Shown here: positions 57,638 through 64,000 of the stretch, piece by piece | Position numbering within the stretch: position 1 is the stretch's first letter | Layout of the letters: the number at the start of each line of letters is the position of its first letter | Assembly (NCBI RefSeq): GCF_016774335.1 | Contig: NZ_JAETWA010000042.1 | Coordinates: 13,121 to 77,120, forward strand | Source: Luteimonas saliphila | Lineage (GTDB): Bacteria; Pseudomonadota; Gammaproteobacteria; Xanthomonadales; Xanthomonadaceae | Length of the DNA stretch: 64,000 bases | Direction: 5' to 3' | Made by a program: the position numbers and the translations under genes | The notes under the pieces: generated by a model | The model's database searches: none | What the model was told of the DNA's origin: nothing | Seen by the model: only the letters and a program-made list of their open reading frames with translations

Positions 57638-58270
57638 TCAGGCCACGCGCGTACCGAAGATCCGGTCGCCGGCGTCGCCCAGCCCGGGCAGGATGTAGCC
57701 GCGCTCGTTGAGCCGCTCGTCGATCGCCGCGGTGTACACCTGCACGTCGGGATGTGCGGCCTCCAGCGCACGCAGGCCCTCCGGCGCTGCGACCAGAAAG
57801 ATGCCCTTGATGCGCCGCGCACCGGCGCGTTTGAGCATGTCGATGGTGGCGATCAGGGTGCCGCCGGTGGCCAGCATCGGGTCGAGGATCAGCGCGTCGC
57901 GCTCGTCGAGCCGGCCGGTGAGCCGTTCGAAGTAGGGCACCGGCTGCAGGGTCTCCTCGTCGCGCTGGAGGCCGACCACGCTCACCTTCGCCGCGGGAAT
58001 CAGTGCCAGCACACCCGGCAGCATGCCCAGGCCCGCGCGCAGGATCGGCACCAGGGTGATCTTGGCGCCGGCGATGCGGCGCACGCTCACCTCACCGGCC
58101 CAGCCGGGCATGGTGGCGGGCTCGGTGTCCAGGTCGGCGGTCGCCTCGTAGGCCAGCAGCGTGCCGAGCTCGGTGACCAGCTCGCGGAAGGCCTTGGTAC
58201 TGAGCGAGGCGTCCCGCAACAGGCCGATCTTGTGCTGCACCAGGGGGTGGCGGACTTCGACGGTTTTCAT
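57638..58270 (-). CDS. upp: Uracil phosphoribosyltransferase
   Basis: 210 residues. Salvages uracil with PRPP to UMP. The start is [20 protein letters not shown]. The PRPP-binding loop [17 protein letters not shown] and the C-terminal uracil-binding [19 protein letters not shown] are intact. It stands alone, convergent with the GH9 gene. Confidence 0.97.
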   Translation of the reverse strand: MKTVEVRHPLVQHKIGLLRDASLSTKAFRELVTELGTLLAYEATADLDTEPATMPGWAGEVSVRRIAGAKITLVPILRAGLGMLPGVLALIPAAKVSVVGLQRDEETLQPVPYFERLTGRLDERDALILDPMLATGGTLIATIDMLKRAGARRIKGIFLVAAPEGLRALEAAHPDVQVYTAAIDERLNERGYILPGLGDAGDRIFGTRVA

Positions 58271-58345
58271 GGGCGGCGCGGCGATGGGACTGGCGACAGA
58301 TTAGATCACGGGCTCGCCGGTTGCCTGTCGCCGCCCCAGAAAAAA

Positions 58346-58847
58346 GGTTCTTCTCCCATGTGAGGGAGAAATGGTCCGCGATGGGGAAGTCCCTGTCGAC
58401 TTCGGATGGACGCCGCGCCCCGGCGCCCGGGGATCGCTTTCCGCTCGGTCAGGGCATCGTGCCCTGACTCGCGCGCAAGACATCCATGTCTTGCTTGCCG
58501 CGATCCCCGGGCGCCGGGACGCGGCTCACCGTTGCTTTGGCCGCGATGGCCCGGTGGCCTGGCCTTCGAAGCCGCGCCAATGGTCGGCCGATGGGCGTTC
58601 CGGGTCGGGGGTTGCGGAAAGCAGCGCATGGATGCCCTGCGGCGGCGAGTCAGCCATGGGCGAGCGCGGACGTCTTGCGCGGCACAGCCGCGCGTCCGCG
58701 TGAGCGCCCGGCGCGCTGCGCCAAACCGGACCGCGCAGCGGGCTGACCGAGCCGAGGAGCAATCCCCGGCCCGGAACGACCCGAGCCGCAGGCCCGGGGC
58801 CGATCTCCTGACAACTTGGCCAGGCTCCCTCACATGGGAGAAGAACC
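58346..58847 (+). mobile_element. MITE-like element, copy B
   Basis: 502 bases with perfect 23-base terminal inverted repeats (58346-58368 and 58825-58847, GGTTCTTCTCCCATGTGAGG at the left). It is flanked by an 8-base direct repeat AGAAAAAA (58338-58345 and 58848-58855). The nested palindrome core is at 58412-58525: outer stem 26 bp with one mismatch (58412-58437 with 58500-58525) and the two inner hairpins unchanged from copy A. About 220 bases between the core and the right end have no counterpart in copy A. It carries no credible gene. It adjoins the terminator of TonB receptor 2. Confidence 0.85.
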
Positions 58848-58849
58848 AG

Positions 58850-58875
58850 AAAAAAGACCCCGCGGGCGCGGGGTC
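58850..58875 (-). terminator. Rho-independent terminator of TonB receptor 2
   Basis: On the minus strand, a perfect GACCCCGC/GCGGGGTC 8-bp stem with a GCCC loop and six T, 25 bases after the receptor stop. The T-tract is part of the 8-base duplication of MITE copy B. Confidence 0.9.
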
Positions 58876-58900
58876 TCTAGGGCTACGCGTTGCGCTGCAA

Positions 58901-61729
58901 TCAGAATTCGTAACGCACGCCCGCCAGCCAGGAGCGGCCGAAGCCTTCGAGCTCCAGCACGCGGCTGCGCTCGCCCTGGAAGCGGACCTGCCGGGTATCG
59001 GTGATGTTGTTGACTTCGCCGAACAGTCGCCAGTTGCGCGTCAGTGCGTAGCTGACGGTGAAATCCAGGCTGGACCGGTCGCCCCAGTAGACGTTGAGCT
59101 CGGGCGAATCGACGTCGAAGGACTGGATGAACTTGGAACGATGGTTGTAGGCCAGGCGCGCATTCAGGCCGTACTTGTCGTAGGCCAATGCGACGTTGTA
59201 GTTGTTGCGCGATGTGCCTGGCAGTTCGGTGCTGCCTTCGCCAAAAGGAAGTTCGGCGCTGGAGTCGGCATAGGTGTAGTTGGTGTAGATGCCGAGGCCG
59301 TCGAATGGCGAGGGCAGGAAGTCGAAGGTCTGCTGCCAGGCCAGTTCCAGCCCCAGCACGCGGCCCTTCTCGCCGTTTTCCGGCCGCGTGACCTGGCGGC
59401 GCAGGCCGCCGCCGATGTCTTCGCTACTGGTGGCGATGAACAACGGATCGTTGATGCGCTTGTAGAACGCGGCGACAGAAACCAGGCCAAGCGGGCGCAG
59501 GTAGCGTTCGTAGGACAGGTCGAGGCTGTGCGCGTAGGCGGCCTTGACGTCGGGGTTGCCTTCGGCGACCGGCGAGGTGTCGAGTTCACCGATCGTGCGG
59601 TACGGTACGGTCTGCATGAAGTCCGGGCGGTTCAGTGCAGTCGAGTACGAGGCCCGCACGATGCTGTCCGGATTGAGCTCGTAACGGAAGTGCAGGCTCG
59701 GCAACGCGTCTCCGTAGTCGCGGCTGGCGGACTGCAGCGTCGCTTCTTCGGTGTCTTCGTTGAACTCGATGGCCTGGCCTTCGGTGCTGGTGCGCTCGTA
59801 GCGCAGGCCGGCGACCATCGTCAACTCGTCCCAGTGGGCATCGAGGCGCACGTAGCCGGCGTGCACGTCCTCGCTGGCGGTGTAATCGCCGGAGATCGAG
59901 TCCGGGATCAACCGGACATGGTTGGCACTGGCCTGCAGTGGACCAGCGTAGCGGTTGAAGATGTCGCGGCAGAATCGACGCCCCGCCAGGAAGTAATCGA
60001 AGTTGTTCGACGGACCCAGGTCCGAGCACAACATGTCGGACATGGTGATGCCCAGCGCGGCGAAGTCCGCGGCATTGCCGTTGCGGCGGCGCTCGTCGTC
60101 GAAGGACTTGTCGCGCAGGCGAGCGCGCAGGCCGAACTTGATGGTGCCGCTGTCGCCAAGGAAGCCCTGGCCGCGTTCTGCATCGACGCGGAAGCCGGTT
60201 TCCTTCTCTTCACTGTACTCGTAGCGTTGGTTCAAACGTCGGAACGCAAACCATTCCTCAGGCAGGTTGACGCCGGTGGCCGGTGCGTCGGGTTGGTCGA
60301 GGATCGCCCACGTCGGGAAATCGAAATTGGTGTAGTCGTAGTCCATCTGCGGACGCACGCTCGAGCGGAAGATGTACTGGTCGCGTGGCGTGGTCTCCTT
60401 GGTGGCCTTGCTGTGCGAAGCCTGCCAGTCGAACTTCCAGTCGTCGCCGGCGAAGTGTTCGCCGCCGAGGTTGAAGGTGCGGATGGTCTTGTCGTAGGTG
60501 CGTTCGCGCAGTTCCTTGTCGAAGGTGGCGCGCACGTTGCCGATGGTCTGGGTGGACTCGTCGGTGTGCCGGTCCATCTCGATAATCAGGTTGTCGCGGA
60601 ACTCGTGGTCCTTGAAGCGTGCGTCGGAAGCGACCATGTAGACGAGATTGCCAGGATCGATGCGGAAATCGAAGCGACCGGTGATGCCCGTGCGTGTGCG
60701 CGTGCCTTCATAGTCCTTGATCTCGACCGAGGTCGGCATGATGCGACCGTCGTCGAAACGCTCGTAGGTGGTCTCGACGTTGTCGGTGAAGCGGCCTTGG
60801 CGACTGTGCGATGCCGAGAACAGCACGCCGATGTTGTCGTTTGTGCCGAAGCGGTTGCCGATGGTGGCGTTGTAGCGCTCGTTGTCGCCGTCGCCCAGTT
60901 CGAAGCGGCCCATTGCCGCGGATGCGCGCAGGGTCATGCCGTCGCGGTCGAGCGCGCTCTGGGTGCGGATGTTGATGTTGCCGGCGATGGCGTCGCCGTC
61001 CATGTCCGGGGTGATGGCCTTGGTGACTTCCAGCGCGGCGATCACATCGGACGGGATCGTGTCCAGTTCGACGCCACGCGAGCCGGCGTCGGGGTTGGCC
61101 AGTTGCACGCCGTCGATCGAGACGGTGGTGAACTCCTTCGGTGCGCCGCGCATGGTGACGTAGCGGCCTTCGCCCTGGTCGCGTTCGATCGACACGCCCG
61201 GGATGCGCTGCGTGGATTCGGCGATGTTGTTGTCCGGGAACTGGCCCAGCAGGTCGGCCGACACCACGTTCATGTAGTTCACCGACGAGCGCTGCTGGTT
61301 CAGCGCCATCGCCTGGGCGTCGCGGCTGCCGCGCACGTTGACGCGGTCGAGGTCGGTGGCGTCGCCGATGGCGACCGTGCTGCGCAGCGTGACCTCGATG
61401 CTGGCGCCGCGCGATTCGCCGACCACAACTTCGACTTCCTGCGGCTCGTAGCCGATGTAGTCGACCATCAGCCGGTAGCGGCCCGGCGCCACGCCGGTGA
61501 TACGGAAGCCGCCATCGCGTTGGGTAATGGCCTGGTATCCATCGAGGGTGACGCGGGCGCCGTCGAGGTAGACGCCGCGGGTCGATTCCTTGACGCGACC
61601 GATCACGCTGCCGGCAGCGTCATCCTGCGAAACGCTGGTCGCTGACGACTGGGCTTGCGCGGGCAGCGTGGTGGATAAGGCGAGCACGGTGGCGATCGCC
61701 GTGGCGATGGCGGAGATTCTTGGATTCAT
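58901..61729 (-). CDS. TonB-dependent receptor 2
   Basis: 942 residues from the ATG at 61729, with signal peptide ending LPAQAQ. An N-terminal carboxypeptidase-regulatory-like domain (GSVIGRVKESTRGVYLDGARVTLDGYQAITQRDGGFRITGVAPGRYRLMVDYIGYEPQEVEVVVG) is followed by plug (FPDNNIAESTQRIPGVSIERDQGEGRYVTMRG) and barrel ending AGVRYEF. The layout matches TIGR01782-type receptors of Xanthomonads/Caulobacter. Divergent genes encode a phytase-like propeller and a purple-acid-phosphatase-like enzyme, pointing to uptake of an organophosphate such as phytate or its products. This is inference. Confidence 0.93.
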   Translation of the reverse strand: MNPRISAIATAIATVLALSTTLPAQAQSSATSVSQDDAAGSVIGRVKESTRGVYLDGARVTLDGYQAITQRDGGFRITGVAPGRYRLMVDYIGYEPQEVEVVVGESRGASIEVTLRSTVAIGDATDLDRVNVRGSRDAQAMALNQQRSSVNYMNVVSADLLGQFPDNNIAESTQRIPGVSIERDQGEGRYVTMRGAPKEFTTVSIDGVQLANPDAGSRGVELDTIPSDVIAALEVTKAITPDMDGDAIAGNINIRTQSALDRDGMTLRASAAMGRFELGDGDNERYNATIGNRFGTNDNIGVLFSASHSRQGRFTDNVETTYERFDDGRIMPTSVEIKDYEGTRTRTGITGRFDFRIDPGNLVYMVASDARFKDHEFRDNLIIEMDRHTDESTQTIGNVRATFDKELRERTYDKTIRTFNLGGEHFAGDDWKFDWQASHSKATKETTPRDQYIFRSSVRPQMDYDYTNFDFPTWAILDQPDAPATGVNLPEEWFAFRRLNQRYEYSEEKETGFRVDAERGQGFLGDSGTIKFGLRARLRDKSFDDERRRNGNAADFAALGITMSDMLCSDLGPSNNFDYFLAGRRFCRDIFNRYAGPLQASANHVRLIPDSISGDYTASEDVHAGYVRLDAHWDELTMVAGLRYERTSTEGQAIEFNEDTEEATLQSASRDYGDALPSLHFRYELNPDSIVRASYSTALNRPDFMQTVPYRTIGELDTSPVAEGNPDVKAAYAHSLDLSYERYLRPLGLVSVAAFYKRINDPLFIATSSEDIGGGLRRQVTRPENGEKGRVLGLELAWQQTFDFLPSPFDGLGIYTNYTYADSSAELPFGEGSTELPGTSRNNYNVALAYDKYGLNARLAYNHRSKFIQSFDVDSPELNVYWGDRSSLDFTVSYALTRNWRLFGEVNNITDTRQVRFQGERSRVLELEGFGRSWLAGVRYEF

Positions 61730-61784
61730 AGCTGAGGAAGACTTCGCTTGGGAGGAGGATGGCCGGCACCCTCCATGGCATGGC

Positions 61785-61815
61785 GTAACGAAATCTTTCG
61801 TCACCAACATTTCAC
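61785..61815. promoter_or_regulatory. Operator-like palindrome and weak Pho-box-like repeat
   Basis: GTAACGAAATCTTTCGTCAC (61785-61804) is palindromic at 16 of 20 positions and lies 56 bases before receptor 2. Overlapping it, TCGTCAC (61798-61804) and ATTTCAC (61809-61815) share TCAC at an 11-base repeat as in PhoB sites, but match the CTGTCAT consensus poorly. The rest of the 499-base divergent gap (61730-62228) shows no gene. Confidence 0.4.
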
Positions 61816-62228
61816 CGTGATGAACATCGATGTCTTGATCGGCAGCACCATGCTGCGGCGGGATGACACGCGTGCGACCGGGTGGTGTCGAATGCGTGAC
61901 TTGCCCGGTTGTTGTCACATGGATGCAACTATCCGTCGCTAGCTTCCCTGCTTCACCAAGCGGTACTAAGGCGGTGACGCTGGCATTGGGCAAACGTCGC
62001 GCCGCACCAGGATGCGAATACATGGGTCGATGCACGAGGATCGTGCGCGACTTGCGGAATCTGCTCGCATCCCCATCATTTTCCTCCCCCTCCAACCGGC
62101 TGGCATGGAGGCAGAAGCCACCAGGCAGACACCCCGGTGACGGCCGATGTCAGGGGGATGTCAGCGGTAGGGGAATAGTTTCGTTGGCGTCCCCGGCGAC
62201 GCGTCGGGAAAGTCCAGCGGAGATAGCG

Positions 62229-63356
62229 ATGAAACCCACGTTAACAGCCAAGGCGGCATTCCACTTTTCCCTGCTCGCCCTTGTCCTCGCAGCATGTAGC
62301 GACGCGCCGCCCTCGTCGCCGGTCGAGGCAGTGCCGGCTGAAGCGATCGCGAACGAACGTGAGATCCCGGTGATCGAGGAAGCCTTCCTGACCACGATGA
62401 CGCCGGAAGACAACATCGACTCGCCCGCGGCATGGGCAGCGCCGGGCGGCGACATCTGGGTGATCGCCACGGCCAAGGCCACCGACGCCCTGGTGGTGTA
62501 CGACGGCAAGACCGGGGAGACGCTGCGCACGGTCGGCTCGCTCGGCACCGGCCAGGGCCAGTTCGATCGGCCCAACGGCGTGGCGGTGGCCGACGACCTG
62601 CTGTTCGTGGTCGAACGCGACAACCATCGCGTCCAGGTGTTGCGGCTGCCGGGCTTCGAGCACGTGTCGACCTTCGCGGCCGCGGACCTCACCAAGCCTT
62701 ACGGGCTGTGGGTGAACAAGGCCGGCGAGGGCTACGAGGTCTACGTGACCGATGCCTACATGGCCGGCGAGGATGCCGAGGGCGAGGACATCCTGCCCGC
62801 ATTCTCCGAGCTGGACCGTCGCGTCAAGCGCTTCGCGATGACGCCTTCGGGCAACGGGTTCGACGCCAGGCTGGTGTCGGCGTTCGGCGACACCGGCGAG
62901 CAGGGCGCTTTGCGGGTGGTGGAGTCGATCTGGGGCGATGCGGCCAACGACCGCCTGCTGATCGCCGAGGAAGACGAGACCTACGCCAACGAACTGAAGG
63001 TCTACGACCTGGCCGGCAACTTCGCCGGGCAGACCATCGGCCGCGACGTGTTCAAGGCGCAGTCGGAAGGGATCATGCTGAAGTCCTGCAATGACGGCAG
63101 CGGCTGGTGGATCACCACCGAGCAGGGCAAGGGGCGTACCGTGTTCCATCTGTTCGATCGCGCGACGCTCGCGCATGCCGGCGCCGTGACCGGCAAGTCG
63201 GTGGCCAACACCGATGGCATCTGGCTGCATGAAGCGGCGTCGGATCGCTTCCCGCAGGGCGTGCTGTATGCGGTGCACGACGACCAGGGCATGGTGGCGT
63301 TCGACTGGAACGACATCGCCACTGCGCTGTCGCTGCCAGCCTGCGAGGCGCGCTGA
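62229..63356 (+). CDS. Phytase-like beta-propeller lipoprotein
   Basis: 375 residues with lipobox LAAC at about residue 22 (MKPTLTAKAAFHFSLLALVLAACSD). The mature part is a beta-propeller of NHL/phytase type: DNIDSPAAWAAPGGDIWVIATAKATDALVVYDGKTGETLRTVG, GQFDRPNGVAVADDLLFVVERDNHRVQVLRLPG, QSEGIMLKSCNDGSGWWITTEQGKGRTVFHLFD, and DGIWLHEAASDRFPQGVLYAVHDDQG. The E/D-rich calcium-type loops resemble beta-propeller phytases, which cluster with TonB receptors in Xanthomonads. A general SMP-30/NHL role is the alternative. The phosphatase gene follows after one base. Confidence 0.75.
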   Translation: MKPTLTAKAAFHFSLLALVLAACSDAPPSSPVEAVPAEAIANEREIPVIEEAFLTTMTPEDNIDSPAAWAAPGGDIWVIATAKATDALVVYDGKTGETLRTVGSLGTGQGQFDRPNGVAVADDLLFVVERDNHRVQVLRLPGFEHVSTFAAADLTKPYGLWVNKAGEGYEVYVTDAYMAGEDAEGEDILPAFSELDRRVKRFAMTPSGNGFDARLVSAFGDTGEQGALRVVESIWGDAANDRLLIAEEDETYANELKVYDLAGNFAGQTIGRDVFKAQSEGIMLKSCNDGSGWWITTEQGKGRTVFHLFDRATLAHAGAVTGKSVANTDGIWLHEAASDRFPQGVLYAVHDDQGMVAFDWNDIATALSLPACEAR

Positions 63357-63357
63357 C

Positions 63358-64000
63358 ATGTTGCGCCCCATCCCGTGCGCCACTGCACTGCTGCTGCTGT
63401 TGTTGCCAGCGTTCACGGCGCAGGCCGAGGCGCGGCAGGCGACTCGCCATCTCGAACCCAATACGCTGGTGCCGAAGGGCGTGATCCATTACGCCCCGAC
63501 CGGCTTTCCCGACCGCATCGTCGCCGTCCCGATGCAGGATGCGTCGACGGGGTTCTCGGTGAGCTGGCGCACGGACGCGAAGGTGGACGCGCCGGTGGTC
63601 GAGATCGCGATCGCCAGCGAATCCCCGGACCAGTGGGATGGCGACACGCCGCCACGGCGGGTGAAGGCCGTGACGCGTGCGTTGCCGACGGCCAATGGCG
63701 CCGCGCACCACCACCATGCCTTGGTGGATGGTCTCCAGCCCGACACCCTGTACGCGTGGCGCGTGCAGGGCGACCGGACCTGGAGCCCGTGGCGGCAACT
63801 GCGAACGGCTGCGCCGGCCGGCGCCCCGCTTGAGTTCCTCTACGTTGGAGACACCCAGAACAAGAACGCCAGCCTGACCACGCGGGTCATGTTCGAGGCG
63901 GTGCGCCACGCGCCGAAGGCGAACCTCGTATTGTTCGCCGGCGACCTGGTCAGCGAAGCGGTCGACGACGACGAATGGGGCGAGTGGTTCGATGCCACTG
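63358..64000 (+). CDS. Purple-acid-phosphatase-like metallophosphoesterase (partial)
   Basis: N-terminal 214 residues; the gene runs past the window end. The signal peptide is IPCATALLLLLLPAFTAQA. A fibronectin-III-like purple-acid-phosphatase N-domain follows (RIVAVPMQDASTGFSVSWRTDAKVDAPVVEIAIA... HHHHALVDGLQPDTLYAWRVQGDRTWSPW), then the start of the calcineurin-like fold with metal motifs FLYVGDTQNKN and NLVLFAGDLV. It should hydrolyse phosphate esters in the periplasm or outside. It is separated by one base from the phytase-like gene. Confidence 0.9.
   Translation, partial: MLRPIPCATALLLLLLPAFTAQAEARQATRHLEPNTLVPKGVIHYAPTGFPDRIVAVPMQDASTGFSVSWRTDAKVDAPVVEIAIASESPDQWDGDTPPRRVKAVTRALPTANGAAHHHHALVDGLQPDTLYAWRVQGDRTWSPWRQLRTAAPAGAPLEFLYVGDTQNKNASLTTRVMFEAVRHAPKANLVLFAGDLVSEAVDDDEWGEWFDAT

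Noticed and set aside
58406..58840. Open frame spanning MITE copy B
   Set aside because: The frame reads across palindromes and continues antisense into TonB receptor 2. It has no start signal or motif.

Overview
The window is strongly GC-rich chromosomal DNA from a member of the Xanthomonadaceae/Lysobacteraceae (Gammaproteobacteria), most like Luteimonas or Lysobacter. This is inferred from the gene order rpmI-rplT-pheS-pheT-ihfA-merR-tRNA-Pro, from two large TonB-dependent receptors, and from REP palindromes typical of the group. No species name can be given from sequence alone. There is no phage, plasmid, CRISPR array or complete insertion sequence.

Left part (1-25 kb): translation and housekeeping genes. 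rpmI-rplT-pheS-pheT-ihfA and a MerR regulator are followed by tRNA-Pro(GGG). Next come a cupin, a TraB/GumN-like protein, a MASE2-GGDEF diguanylate cyclase, dxs, a Xanthomonad-type hypothetical with a Pro/Ala-rich linker, and an HNH endonuclease. A short metabolic and regulatory stretch follows: an MddA-like methyltransferase, an alpha/beta-hydrolase fused to a LuxR-type HTH, and a DmdC-type acyl-CoA dehydrogenase. Then come tRNA-Phe(GAA), a FAD/NAD(P)-binding protein, yggX, mutY, an AsmA-like protein and ftsY. REP pairs flank yggX, and one supplies the mutY stop codon.

Middle (24.7-39.2 kb): a compact hydroxyproline-utilisation locus. A PAS-AraC regulator is divergent from eleven tightly packed genes. 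Six encode the full route from 4-hydroxyproline to alpha-ketoglutarate: 4-hydroxyproline epimerase, a three-subunit cis-4-hydroxy-D-proline dehydrogenase (beta, gamma, alpha), pyrroline-4-hydroxy-2-carboxylate deaminase and alpha-ketoglutarate-semialdehyde dehydrogenase. They run straight into an M24 Xaa-Pro-type peptidase, an APC permease, two exported peptidases (S9 and DUF885) and a small exported SnoaL-like protein. This looks like one unit for using collagen-type or plant extensin-type peptides. A DpkA-like pyrroline-2-carboxylate/piperideine-2-carboxylate reductase lies about 9 kb further on.

Right part (39-64 kb): a secreted MetX-like hydrolase; TonB receptor 1 with an amidohydrolase and a Tat-exported GH127-type glycosidase; rsmD-coaD; a 79-bp tandem repeat field; ferredoxin-ggt; an MBL hydrolase-MAPEG pair; an XRE regulator with three matching operators; a GH9 cellulase; and upp. 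The window ends in a likely phosphorus-acquisition locus: TonB receptor 2 divergent from a phytase-like beta-propeller lipoprotein and a purple-acid-phosphatase-like enzyme that is cut by the window end.

The most novel element is a pair of MITE-like elements (43769-44047 and 58346-58847). Each has terminal inverted repeats, an 8-bp target duplication in the T-tract of a TonB-receptor terminator, and a conserved nested palindrome whose outer stem shows compensatory changes between the two copies.
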